Origin: Paraspadella gotoi
Taxonomy: Eukaryota; Chaetognatha
Direction of reading: 5' to 3'
Length of the DNA stretch: 64,000 nt
Assembly (NCBI GenBank): GCA_051294375.1
Contig: CM119269.1
Span: 10,832,883 to 10,896,882 of the forward strand
Shown: piece after piece, positions 1 through 13,395 of the stretch
Numbering within the stretch: the first letter of the stretch is position 1
Layout of the letters: the number at the start of each line of letters is the position of its first letter
The notes under the pieces: generated by a model
Databases searched by the model: none
What the model was told of the DNA's origin: nothing
What the model saw: the letters and a program-made list of their open reading frames with translations, nothing else
Made by a program: the position numbers and the translations under genes

Positions 1-204
1 ACATTCGTCGCATTCCTTCATCCATAGAAAGCATAATAGATAATTATGCCGTTGGCTAATAAAAAAAAAAGAGAAAAAATACGTGATACAATATTAGTAA
101 AAAAATTCAATAAAACAACCTTGCTATAATTTAAGCACTGCTTTTTGATTCGATTTTTTAAATAAGTTATCCAACGCCACCAGCACACCACTCCGCGAGG
201 CGTC

Positions 205-3200
205 TCATCCACTCCAGGTCTCTTCTCTTTTCTCCTTCTCTTTCCGCTTCTCTCCAAACAGCAACGCAATCTCTTCCAACTGCACGTTCTTGGTTTCCGG
301 TACAAAAAACCAAGTGAAGATGAAGCCGACGAAGCAGAAGGCGGCGTACATCCAGTAGCATCCGTAGGAGTGGACGGAGAAGCGGAGCGCGTCGAAGGAT
401 TTGAGGATGACGAAGCGCGAGAGATTGGAGGCGAGAATTGAGATCGACGACCCGTAGCCGCGCGTCTCCGGAGTGAACACTTCCGACATGATGAGATTGG
501 GCAGGGGGCCGAACCCCACGGCGAAGAAGGCCGCGTAGCAGAGGAAGGCTACCAGCGTCAATTGCGGGGCCCGATGAGTCGCCGCCTCAGACGCGCCCGC
601 CACGCCCATAGAGACGCACATGCCCAGGGCGGAGGCCATGAGAAGGAATCGGCGCCCGAGACGATCAATGAGGAAGAAGGAGACGACTGTGGCGGCCAAT
701 TGACAGAGGCCTAGAGGTGGACGGGATTTTAAAAAGGCAGAATGAGAAATCAACGAGCGAGCGATCGTTTGTTAAAATCTTAAAAACCAGACCAATTCAA
801 AGTACATAATCAATTTAACATATCAATGTTTAAATCGAGTGGCGAATCCTAAATTCGCCTCCCGTTTAGCTTGGTGAAACTCAGCTCGTCCAATTGGCTT
901 GGACAGTAAAGTACTCGTTCACCGTGTGTTCCGGTTTCAATCCCCTCACAGTCACGCTGGTTAAGTGTGTTGGTGTCAGTATAAACACAGTGATATGGGA
1001 TGGTCACTGCAGGTCCAAAGCCCTGAGCGCCAGCTGTCTGGAGAAGCCTCACAAATAGGGCATCACACATGTCTCCCCGTTAACAAGAAATATTCACTAT
1101 TCTACTCTAGAGTAGACTAGTGCTCGTTCAAAGTCTTTCGTAGAGGTAGGAAGTTACTATTGTAAATCACCTAAAGGTAAATAATTGCTATGATTATTAT
1201 TCTTTCTGGTTTGAAAGGTTTTACGGTTAATGAAGAAACAAAAAGTAGCAGCCGGCCCTCCAACGGTTTCGATATTTAAACAGAAAAACCGACAAAAGAA
1301 CAATGCTCGGTCCGAACCTAAATAGAAGGCGGCCAACTCGTCGGCCTCGATGCCGCTTCGCTTGAAGACGCTCTCCGCGTTAAAGAGAATCGCGTTGATG
1401 CCCGTGAATTGCATCAAGACTTGGAGGCCGATGATGAGGAAGAGGGGGAGGTAGAACCGAGGGGTCTGGAGGGTGTCGAGGAAGGAGTTGGAGGAGGACG
1501 AGAGGCCCTTCTCGATCTCCTCGAGTTCTTCCTCAATCTCGTCCTCGCTGGAAAAAAAAACGTAGAAGGAAATGTGGCGTGATTGTCACGTGATGGTTAG
1601 GCGAATGTGGCGTGAATATAACGTGAATGTAACATGAATGTTGTCGTCAACCGCCGAACCTGTTGTTCGTTAACGTGCGGATAGTTTGCGCCGCAGATGG
1701 GGTCAACCCTTTCATCAGCAACCAACGAGGGCTTTCAGGCAACTTGAGCATTCCGACTCCGAGGATGGCAGGGGGTAGAGCCGCGAAGACGGCCTGCCAC
1801 TCCCACGTGAGAGGCGAGGCGCCGAACGCGTAGGCGTAAACGAAACCCAGTGACATGGCGATTCTGTAGAAGACGCCCACCATTCCGCGAAGGTGTGCAG
1901 GAGAGACCTCTGTAGGACATTCGAGGGACAAAAACAAGGAGAATATTTATCCTGATGTCTTTGGTTTACAAATTTACACAAATGAAACTTCGCTGTTGTG
2001 AGAGACAAAGTATTCACTGTTCAGTAAAATCACGCAGGGTCGCTTAACGCCCGTTTCACTCACCCGAGAGATAATTAGGCACGGCGACGTGGGAAAACCC
2101 GAAACCGATCCCGGTCAAACATCTCCCGAGCAAAATGCAAAAGAAACGAATGTCCTCGTTGCCGTCTTCCTCGAACTGGAGAAGGAAGGGAATTGTAAAG
2201 CGTTTAAAAAACAAAACTACAACGTTGAATTTAATCAATGTTTTCCAACTACATATTGCCAAAAACAAATCTTTCCCAGCCCCTTTACTCACGTGAGTCG
2301 CCTTCAACGAGGATGCTAGTAAAATGAGAAACCAACCCAAGACGCAGGGAACGGCCAGGAGATTAATAGTTCCTTTCCTCCCTTCTTTCTCCAATAGAAA
2401 ACCTTTAAAAGAAAAAAAAAGGATAAAAAAAAATTATTCAATTTATCTCGTGATTAATGTCGGAATCGGCCTTCGATAAGAGGCCCGTCTCTCCATTAAA
2501 TTAGAAATCTCCGATAAAAACCTAGAAAAGATGGGGGGAGGTACGATTTTTTATGATTTAGAAATTAGACGGACATTATCTATGGCGAGCCATTAATCTG
2601 GGTTTCTTCGTGATCGCTTTCGATGTTGTAATATGCGAGTCCGTTTCGGCTGCGCTCTATCTTCGTCTTTTCTTTATCAAATAGTCTCCTCGGCTTATTA
2701 CCTCCGATGAAGGCGCCGGCAAGCCGAGAAAGACTCAGGATGGACAGGAACATGTTTCCTGAAGAAAAAAAAAGATTTCATACTTGGATTAATATTTATT
2801 AACTAAATAAAAGCATTGGTTTTGGTTAATTTACATTGGTCCCTAATATTTGTTAATTCTTTATGCAACGAATTGATTTTGCCTTTTTTGTTCATTCCAT
2901 TTCATCGTTCATCAAATCCTTCATTATATTTTTCATTCATCCCTTCATTCATTCATTCCTTCCATTCACTTCCGTCAATCGCGAGGGGGCTCTCTCTATT
3001 TTTCCAACTCTCAACCTATATACAAGTAGAAATTATTTTAATTTTGGAAAAATCTCGACCCTCCCTAGAAAACGGGGCTTAGGATTTTTCTATTCGACCA
3101 AAAATAAATTTAAAAGGAAAATCATTACCTTGATAAAAATTGAGCGTTCCATCGTGTTCCATCCTTGGAACTGCGGGTGACGTGAATCTATTGGGGGTAA

Positions 3201-3688
3201 GAAGAAATGGAAATTAATTTCAGCTCTCAAAGGGAAAAAAAAATTCACAAAGTTCCTTACTTACCCCATCCCGATTCCCATGCTGAATGGACCCAAATTG
3301 CAAGTGAGCACCAGGACCCAAAACACCCACGTCACCACCTCCAAGCCGGGCCGACTGTGAAAAGCGTTTAACCAAAGGTGAGCTTAATAGACTTAATTAT
3401 AATGAATTTTGAGAATTTTGAGTTTCAAAATATTAATAGCAACGAAAATAAAGGAAACGTTACGAAGCCTAATATCGCAACTGATAAAATGACTTATAGC
3501 TTATGCTTTATTTAAGAAAAGTATAATTTTTATTTTAAAAAAAATATTGGTAGTACAAATTTCATCCAGTCAAAGCTAATAGATATCATTATAAACACAA
3601 ACATTTTTTTTAAAACCAGCATTCTTTGCAAAACTTACCCGCCCCCCATCTCGCATTGCCTGATCTTAATCTTCGGCAGCCGGTACAT
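205..3688 (-). CDS. MFS sugar transporter (SLC2/GLUT or Tret1-like), nine exons, complete
   Basis: Exons in transcription order on the minus strand: 3688-3639, 3354-3265, 3187-3129, 2758-2702, 2402-2293, 2175-2064, 1909-1660, 1547-1318 and 710-205. All introns are GT-AG and every junction keeps frame, giving 487 residues, the usual size for a 12-helix sugar porter. Family signatures appear in order: GFTSPAVP after helix 1, GRCLTGIGFG, LSEVSPAHLRG, PESPRWLLMKG, a Glu-rich central loop (EDEIEEELEEIEKG), MQFTGINAILF in helix 7, DRLGRR, SEVFTPETRG and a C-terminal VPETKNVQLEEI. The family carries hexoses or trehalose across the plasma membrane by facilitated diffusion. Substrate cannot be read from sequence. 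The helix-10 motif usually written GPxPW reads FGPLPNL here, so the Trp that lines the sugar path in GLUT1 is Asn. The start codon is the first one that gives a Met-led N-terminus in frame with helix 1. Confidence 0.9.
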
Positions 3689-3699
3689 TAAGCTTCCAT
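3686..3699 (-). promoter_or_regulatory. Overlapping mini-uORF at the transporter start
   Basis: Immediately upstream of the transporter ATG an out-of-frame ATG opens a three-codon uORF (Met-Glu-Ala) whose TAA overlaps the main start as TAATG. If the transcript includes it, such a stop/start overlap would favour termination-reinitiation. This is inferred from sequence only; the transcript start is unknown. Confidence 0.35.
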
Positions 3700-5719
3700 G
3701 CCGAATGAATTATTCTCCGCAAAAAAAAAGGTTAAAAAGAAGGAACAATCGCGGAAGTTGCATCGATGCATCAATAGAATAATTATCACTTTGAAGACTC
3801 TCTTTGGCGGAGTTGAAATCATGGGTGGTGACGGGTTTCGCCCAAAAAGTACGAAGGAAACGACGGCGATGAAAAGGACGATCGGAAAAAAACGCCCCAA
3901 AACGGGTTTTTTACGGACGAACGTTCGAATCGAATTTTTAAATTTGTATGTGCGTATAAAAAAAAATATAAAAAATACGAAAAAACTAGTAAGTCGACTT
4001 TGAACAGTTTGATTCTTATAACCTTGATTGAAATTTTTTTCTTTCGAGATTTTATAATTTAGTTCAAATTATTACGACGACCTTGAAATTGGTTTTTCTT
4101 TCCAAAAAGCAGATATATTTTAAAAGCGGCTTTTTTTTTTGAGGGAGACAATAATTTTTACGCATGAAGTTTTCGAATACAGAGGATTAAGTGAGGAGCT
4201 TCGTGAGTCAAAGCTTCTTTTTGGAAAGAATGAAAACTATTAGTTCAGTGTTCACGAATTCCATTAGTTAAAATTTTGAAAAAGACGTATTTCTAGACAA
4301 AAAACAAGTTGATAACGAAAGTGAGTAAACGGTCCTAATTGTTTTGTTTTTTCAACGTCATGACAGGTGAACAAATGTCGTCAACTCTCTGTAATCAAAA
4401 ACCAAACGGAACTGCAGAAAAGGGACAACGAACTTTTTGTCGGCGTTTTGTCGGGCCAGTTCGATAGCGATTCTGTCTGGTTTTTCGTTAGAGAGAATAT
4501 GAATAAAGCGCGTATCGCGTGAGAAATTATTATCAATATTATCCTAATCGTTATAAGTACTCTTTACTTGATATAAGGACAATATTAAAATCCGAAATTC
4601 GTGTTAGATACATACATACATGAATAATTATGTCTGGTATTTGGCCGTTTTTTTGTTTTTTTTTATACCAGTGCCTTACAAATTGATTATATTTCAATAT
4701 ACATTGAACACAAAAACAACGATTTTGAAACTATTATTTAAGTAAATCATTGAATTTCTTTTAATTCGATTTATTGTTTTACTTTTTATTGAAGCTATAA
4801 ATTTTTTTATTTATATTCCTGATTTTCTCTTCTTACTTTTTAAGTGCAGCTCAAGCCAAAAACAATTTTACACAAAGATTTTATTGTAAAAATGAAAACG
4901 TATAAAAAGTAACAGCATGACAAAGAAATATTTTTCCCCTTTTAGAGTTGAATAATTGTTTTTTTTTAATGCTAGAAAATTTACAGAATATTAGAGGTAA
5001 GCGATTCGATTAATCTAAGGGGATCAATGCCAAATCTTCGAAGTTCTGCGCCCGTGTTTGTTCTGAATCAGCAAACAAATTGAGCTCGTATACATTAGGA
5101 ATTTTATTTTTCTTCATGAAAAACAAAGCTTACTTTGTTAGCACCCTACAAAAAAAACTACGTTTTTTTTATTATTTATCTTTTATCATTCAACATCTAA
5201 CGTATTAGAAAATATAAAATAATTGTAATAGAAGTTTTCTTCCATAAAAGTAATAGAAGTTTTCATCCATTTTTAAGTTATATAAACTTTATAACTATGA
5301 TACCAACTAGTCTTTTTTATCATCAGCTGCTTGAATTATTCCCTACATTCCATGTATTTGAATTAAATTATATTTTTAAGATTTTGTGTGAACATTATTT
5401 TTTCTCGAGAGTTAACAACTTTCATTTTTGCTATTATACGGTACTATACGGTCCATGAATTCATGGGAAAGGATCCAAATTTTTTAAAATTGTTATCTAT
5501 TAACGCGGAAATTCCCCGCGTAAAATTGAAACGGCTGAGTGGTAAGACTCGCGACAGCCCTTGCCCCCCCCGTCGTCCTTAGAAAAAGAAAATATTTCCT
5601 TTTGCCGCGAGGAAAAGTAATAAGAAAAACCTCTCACCATAAAAATAAAAAAGATGACTTCATCATTGAAAGTGAAAGCGAATCTGCTAATCAAAAGTAT
5701 TGAGAGAATAGTTTTCTTT

Positions 5720-5920
5720 TTAGTCGGATCTGCTTATCAGCTTATCAGCAAATTCCGACTCTATAATCCACTTTGTCGGTCCGTCCATCCCAAAATCTAG
5801 TCGGTAAATCATTTTTATCATATCAGGACATCGAATTAAAAATTAAAAATCCACGAGTTTTTTCTTAAATGATAAATTACGTCCGTCCGTCCGTCCCTCC
5901 GTAGGCAGATCCGTAGTCGG
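5720..5920. repeat. Dispersed repeat A, copy 1
   Basis: Shares with 23853-24041 a start of TAGTCGGATCTGC, a block TTCCGACTCTATAATYCACTT, the stretch TTTGTCGGTCCGTCC and a CCGT-rich tail. The right end (GCAGATCCG) is roughly the inverse of the left end, so the element may be a short inverted-repeat transposon. No coding capacity. Confidence 0.6.
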
Positions 5921-5928
5921 CAATAACT

Positions 5929-6523
5929 TTAAGGCGTAGTAAAATTTCTAGATTTAACTTTAATTAAAATTCTAAAAGTGAGGAACAACAACATTATACT
6001 AATGAACATTTATGTAATAAAAAATATTATAATAAATTTTACAATTTACGCAGTAGGCCACATTTATACTAGTACTAAACCAATAAATGTTAAAATTTTA
6101 AAACAGTTTTTTCTAAGATTTTTTTGCAGATTTGGATTCGTCATAAAAGTGGTAAAAAGAAATATAAATCTTTTTGAAAAATTCCTTCATTAAGTGGGTC
6201 AAAAATTAGAATAAACTATATTTGAAGCTGAAAATTAACTTTTTATATATAAATATAGTTTTTTTTATTTTTAACCCACTTAATGAAAGAATTTTTTAAA
6301 AATGATTTATATTTTTTTATCAACTTTTGACGAGAGGAATTCAAATCTGCAATCAGAATTAAGAAAAGCCTATTTTGAAATTTTTCGATTTTATAAGGAT
6401 AGAATAAAAATAACGGAAAATAAAACATAAAATTAATTTTTTTTACAAATTAATGTTCACTGATGGTATGTTGTTCATAATTGACTTTTAGAATTTTCGT
6501 ATGTAACTTTCACTACGCCTTAA
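5929..6523. mobile_element. Foldback MITE, copy 1
   Basis: About 595 bp bounded by inverted ends TTAAGGCGTAGT and ACTACGCCTTAA. The two halves are imperfect inverted complements over much of their length: for example CATTAAGTGGGT near 6188 pairs with ACCCACTTAATG near 6275. It is non-coding and matches a copy at 34018-34605 and a rearranged one near 20168-20875. I do not see a clean target duplication for this copy. Confidence 0.75.
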
Positions 6524-7472
6524 TAAGCATGATACCTTCAGTCGTGGCCTCGTGGCTCATTGACCCCACTTAGCACCTTATCCACGGATCCGATATTGTT
6601 TGCTCAAACTTGTTTTTTTTTTTATAGAACATAGAACGTTCGTTGTGAAAATGCTAATCTTCGTGTAAATAAAAAAAAATCGAGATAAATATCTTTAAAA
6701 GAAAAAAAAATCGATTTCACTATTTCTTTTTTTACGGTTCGAAACAGAGAGACGGAAAGGCAGAAAATAGGGAAAAGATGGCGTTCCATGCGTCTCGGCC
6801 ATAAAAGCTATGAATTCTTTGTGTATTGAGGAACACTTTTTGTTATCGCGAGTTATGCCGGTATTTTTTCATAAAAAAAAATATATTTTGAACTATTGAA
6901 ACTAAAAGTTTTCAAAATAAGCTCAAAAAAGAGTCTGATTGAGTCTCTTCGTCGGCCGAGACTTTAAACTTTTAAGTAACGCACGGAAATAAAAAAAAAC
7001 CTAGAATCACTTGGAAAATGAACGAGGATGAAAAGATTTTTTTTTCTTTCCTGATTTTCGGGCCGACGGCGATGCCCTTTTATTTTTAACGTGCAACGCC
7101 CGAAGAACTTTTGCGTCCGTAGAATAAGAATTTTTATTCGATAAAGTTGTCTATGTCTAATTAAAAAAAATATAAATAGTTTGGCAAAATAGATAATTTA
7201 AAAACATATCTTACTGATTTTTTCAAAATACCATAACGCTATACCTTACGATTTCGATTCCTTCGTCCGTTTAGCCAGTAGACGTGATACAACCGAAGCG
7301 AAGTATCCGTTTGATATTTCCAGATATATTTCTTTCCCCTTTTTTTTTCTTTGACTTTTGCCGACGCCGTCTTTGAAAACGAAGTTTTTAAGCGAAGTCT
7401 AAATGGCCTGCGCGCGCATCGTTAGGAGGGGAAGGCTTTGATTATGCGAAATCGCTTATTTCATTCTTAATT

Positions 7473-7916
<444 letters not shown>

Positions 7917-8759
7917 CGTTCGAGCTTTGCCACCTGGAGACGTGCTGCGTAGAAACGTGCCGCCATCTTTTCTTCTTTATTCGCCTCGACCCCAAACCCC
8001 CGCCCCGCCCCCCTAGCGCCCCCTTTGCCCTTGGAACATCGGGCGCGAATTCCGACTGACGGAACCTGATTGCTTTTGCCGCAAAATTCGACTTCGCTTT
8101 AAAATATTTTTTTTAGCTAAAAATCGTAGTCATTTTGAATGTAGAGAACAAAAAATATATTCTTCTATCCTGAAGAAGAAGACGTATATCGCAACGATAT
8201 ATATATATATATATATTAATATAATATATTTATAATATATGGCCGGAATAGTATTAGGAAAAAAGAGGAAGTTAGTAGAACTCGAGGCTCGCGAAGACTG
8301 GACTAAAAAAGGGACGGCTCCTCGGGAGAGGGATGGAAGAGGAGGATGAGGATCGAGCTATCATCAAAAATTATTATGAATTTTTTTTTTTTTTTTTTTT
8401 TGTTTTGAAAAACTAGCCGTCTGACACCATTCCCTTTTTGCTAAACTCAGCCCCAATTCCCCGGCATCTTTTTCTGCCCCATCCTACCAAATAATCATTT
8501 ATTAGAAAATCCGAAAGTTGACTCGTTTCTCTAACCCCATTCAAAGTAGAAACTAAAAGAAAAGACTAACGAGATTTTTGTCGACGACTTCAGTTCGCCC
8601 AACTGAATTCTCATTTCGAGAGTTGGCTCAGAAACAATTCCAAGAAACAGCTCAGAGGAAAGAGAAAAAAATTGACCGAAAACGTTCCGATAAAGAAATA
8701 GACAGAAGAGGCGAAAAGAAAAAAAAAGAGAGAAAAAAGGAAAGAAAAACCTCTCTCTC

Positions 8760-8802
<43 letters not shown>

Positions 8803-11800
8803 AACTGACAAGTCGCTCTGGCGACATCCGCGAGAAAAAGAACAAACAAAAAAACGAAAGGAAAAAAAAAACAAAAACAAAAACAAAAAAAAAACAAAAA
8901 AATAAAAGAACAGCCTGGAGGCTAAAAGTGTCGGGAAAACGGGATCTGATTTTCGAGAATGTCACAGAAAATGAATTTGTTTTGGCGAGGAAAAATGTGA
9001 TTTTGATGGGCGGCTTTCCCAATAAATTGATGTAGCGAGAAAACAAACAAGAAAAAAAATTGTGATTTCCAATGTTTTTTAAATTTTTTGAATTTGGTTT
9101 TAAAATTTTTAGCTGGTATGTTTTTTTTTTTTTTGAAAATTCAAAAACAAAGATATTTTTTTGCCCATGATTTTTTTTATATTTTCACTGTCGGCGTCTG
9201 CGTTCGCGGCGTCAGGGTGAAAACGTCCGGTGAATGACGACGACGAACGAGACGACGACGACGAAGAAGAAGGGTGGACGAACCCAGAACGTGTCACGCG
9301 CGATGGCCGAGAGGAGGAGGAGGAGGAGGAAGATGAGGAAGAATAGATGATGAAAAAAAGGAGAGGAAATAAGAATTGGAGTTTGTGAGGGAAAGAGGGA
9401 GGTCAGAGTGCAAAGGCAAAGGACGTTGAAATGAAGGGAGGGAGAAAAAAACAAAAAAAAACAGGAGGGATGGAAAAGTAGCCGATGCGTTGAGAAACGA
9501 GAGGCTGGAAAATGGAGAAAGAGAGAGAAGGACCGACGGTAAGAGTTTGTTTGAAAGAAAAATGAGAGAGGGAAGAAGTGGCGATTGAAGTTTGAATAAG
9601 AGAGAAGAGAGGCTGAACGGAAAATAAAAGAACCTAAAGAAAGGTCGAGAGAAGAGAAAAGTGAGGTCTGTTCCCGAAGAAAGAGGAAACTCACCTTTTG
9701 AATGAGAAAAGGTGAAGTTAAAGTAAAGGCGGGCGTCCATAAGGAGAGACGTACGTATAGTGAGGGGTTCTGTAACTTTGAAAAAAATGAATGCGACATA
9801 ACTCACGAGAGGTAAGTTTTCGTTTTGTCCAAGACTCGGTACAGTATACAAAATTAAGTCCGTAGGCAGGACATGAGAGCGAACTGAAAGGGAGGCAACA
9901 AAGTTGCCTGCCGACCTGCAGTGAGTAAAAAGATCCTCGAAAGTCAAAATGTTGAAGGAAGAAAAAGTAGGAAACCATAAAGGTGGTTGAGGAATGTTAC
10001 AACGCCACTGGCCCTGACTATTTCCTACTTTATTTTTCGGTCTTTAATTGTTCCAAAGCTGTTGATAACTCTTCGTCTCGCTCCACCGAACTGAGAGACT
10101 GAGGTCGAGATTAGAATTCGCGGTTCCAATCATTCTCGACAAATTCCTTTATTTCAAGAAAGTCGAGCGGAAAGACAGACCCAAAAGATAGAAAGAAAGA
10201 GACCGACAACAGATTCTTTTTAACAACAACGACCGCAATATAAACCTGCCAAAAATTATATTATTTATGTATAATTAATTAATTATTACGGTGTTCTTTT
10301 CGTTTCGCTGCTGTTTAAAGAATTTTTAAAAAAAATTTTCTGACAAAGAATTATATAATTATTATAATTAATAAACCAGAATAAGAAAGATTAACCCACA
10401 ATGGCCTGTCCAAACTCTAAAGTAATGAGCATGATAGCTTGTTTATGAATGGATATTGGATAACTATATATTTTGGTTGTACTTATTTAAGAGCCATATG
10501 GGTTAACAATTTTTTTTTTAATTTTTGGCAGTAAGGCAGTGAGCGTTCAAGCACGCGTCGCTGAGTTTAGAGCGCGAGGGCGCCGCCCCCCGAGATGCGG
10601 CACGGCGTCGCGTCTCCCTCGCTCCGCATTCACCACTTCCCGATTTCTTCCTTCCTTTCCCCAGCACAGCGAGGTGACTGATAACCCACGAGTCCTCACC
10701 AGGTCGATGAAATGTCACCTGAGCTAAAGGAAAGATGAAAAAAAAGGAAAATAAAGGAAGGAAAAGACGTGACCCTTTGCGCGCCAAAGATCACGTGACG
10801 ACCGGATATTATTTTTTTTTGCCGAAGTTTTTATTTCTTGTATTCTTTTCTCAACTTATTTTGCTTCATCGTTTATGCGTAGTGGAATTAGAAAAAAAAC
10901 TAATAAAAATATACAATGAAACGCGGAAAATTCTGATAATAATCCATAAACGCAAAAGTTTCTCAAAGACAAACGCGACAAAAAACAAAAGGGGAAAGAG
11001 AAAACGTTAATATAAACGAGAAGGCGGAGGAGAGCGAAAGAAATATTAGATTACTGTAATAAACAAGGAATAGACGCCCGAGAAATAATTACTGGAGTGG
11101 AATTTGCGATATGGAAAGAGGATAAGCTAAAGAAAACCTCCCCTCGCCTCTTTTTTCTTTATCAAAGAAATAATGTTCTTTTTTTTTCTTTTCCGAGGAA
11201 GAAAGGAAGGGATCACGTTGCTTGCTCATTAAACAAGATGAGAAAGAAGAAATCGGAAAATAGAAAAAAAAAAGAAAAAAGGGGAAAAAATGAAATAAAT
11301 AAAAATAGAAGGATGATAACAGAAAATTGTTATTCTTCCCACGTTTTCCCTTCGAAGTATTCGATGGAATTCCGAGAGAAGAAAATTAATAGCAAAAAAT
11401 ATTTACTATATCTAATAATACAAGCGTGTTTAGAAGAAAAAAACGTTTTAGAAATTCAGTAAATAGCGAGGTAGTATTTATAAACTGCGCCGACTTTTGT
11501 GCAACGGGCGGCGTAAAAAAACCACCTCGGGATATCGGAAGGTCGCGGGTTCACTTCCAAGTTTTTACCCATCGATTCTAATTTGATGTTCTTTTAAGCC
11601 GTGAATATCTGCCATGGATTTACTTTCCAAAATATAATAAGCAATGCGATTGCTTCGTGTTTACTGTGGTCTCGTTTTTAATTCCAATTGACTGGCTGTC
11701 AGTAGATTTGTCCCATGTTAATTCAGTTCAGAAGAGATTATATTTATAATGGTTTCTGATATTTCATAATCGTTATTATCTTTTAAAAACTTTCCCTCTC

Positions 11801-12009
11801 GTCCTTTGTCACGTGGTATTTCCCTCTCTTTCCTTCCTTCTCGCTCTTCTCCCACGAGGGATATATATACGAGACAAAGTTGTAAACAACATGATTTATC
11901 ATAACATGAAGACACGCCGCTGGCAAAACTGGGGTAAGGCGAGATATGTGGGAGGAAAAGAAGAATTGCGAGGACTGGAGGAGAACAATAGAGTGTAAGA
12001 TGAAAAAAA

Positions 12010-12019
12010 NNNNNNNNNN
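12010..12019. other. Assembly gap of 10 Ns
   Basis: Ten Ns lie between a poly-A run and a (GA)n run, which is a typical place for an assembly to break at simple sequence. True length is unknown. Confidence 0.95.
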
Positions 12020-13395
12020 GAGAGAGAGAGAGAGACGATAAATGTAATTCTTTTCGGGGGTGGGGTTCGGGAGTGGAGGGCAAACGGCCCATAAATTTTA
12101 AGATTCCTTGAGAGTCACGTTTTCATAGGAATTTGACAATGTTGTCCAGTCACGTGACTGTCGGCCCACTTTAATTCTCCGTTCGATTAGGTTTTCTGCT
12201 TTCGATCTTCGAATGGATTTCTGGGTCGAATCCCGACGCCCTCCTCTTCTCCACTTCGATCAGCTGAATTTTGAAAACAAACGACACACGCGAGGCTGAA
12301 GAGAGAAAAAAGAAAACCAAGAAGCGAAAAACCAGACGAAGATAAAAGAAAGAAAAATAGAGAAGAAGAAAATAGAGAAGAAGAAAAGAAAAGTAGAGAA
12401 AAACCAAGAAGATTCATCGTGGACGACCAGTGCAGACCCGATGGAGCCTCGACAGAAAAAACCTCGTACCATCGTTAAATGCGGAGCCAATGGCGCCTCG
12501 TGGAAAGTCTTGTGCTTAAGTTATATAGCGGAGCCGAGAACCGGTTTTTTTTTAAATACAAACAAATTTGAATATAAGCCAAAAACAACAATTGAAGGAG
12601 CCGACCTTAATGCTCCTTAACAACAACGGATCGGAAACAAAACAACTTTTGACATTGAAAACATTCACGTATTACGTACGTGTCAGATAAAACAAATCAG
12701 CCAATCAGTGGCACAGTCCATTACAGAAAACCCCTAAAATAAAATATTGGTTAAATAATTTAATACGCCACTCAGATTTTCTCTTAAATAGAACAAAACG
12801 CAAGTCTGATAATATCCGAATCATGCTCTCTCGATTGCATTATTAAATGCCTAAAGTTGAACGGATTTTAATTCAAAGCGGTTGTTGTTGTTGTTGTAGT
12901 TGTTTTTTGCTAATCGTCCGTTGTCGTCTTCGTTCTCGCAGTCTCCCTCGTCCGGGGGTCGTCATAATCATCGCACCTGGCTTCAGCATCTTCATAGCGA
13001 CTGACGTCATTATCTTGGTCGTACTTTTCCTCTTCGCATTGCACCTGACGTCGCTTTCCCTGCACCTGCGACCGAAGCTTAAAAGGCATACAAAGGAAAG
13101 ACTCATTGAATTCACAATCGCGGGGGAAAAAAATGGTGAGATAAACGACGGCTCGTCTTTCATATAAATTTAAAAGATTAATGTATTATAAATATTATTA
13201 AAAAAAGCTAATTTTCAAAACATGAAATTATCCATCGCCCTATAGGCTATACTATACAGTAGTTTCACGTTATTACTCTCTTATATTTAAATGAACATAA
13301 TTTTTTTCAATAATTAGGCCTCGTTTCATCGCGCTGACCTACGTATGAATTTTCAACATTAACAACCTTAAAATTTAAAAAGAGAATACGTTAAA

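Noticed and set aside
849-1070. Minus-strand ORF between transporter exons 8 and 9
   Set aside because: Lies within an intron; exons 8 and 9 join in phase without it and their junction reads as an uninterrupted transmembrane helix.
9212-9947. Long overlapping minus-strand ORFs rich in Phe, Ser and Leu
   Set aside because: They are translations of a GA-rich plus strand; composition is low-complexity in all frames and no motif is present.
10518-10787. Minus-strand ORF that begins like a signal peptide (MARKGSRLFLPLFSFFF)
   Set aside because: The hydrophobic run is encoded by a TTCCTTT-type pyrimidine tract that ends in TTTAG, so it is more likely an intron end or chance than a secreted protein.
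11500-11560. B-box-like GGTCGCGGGTTCACTTCC
   Set aside because: No A box or cloverleaf can be built around it.
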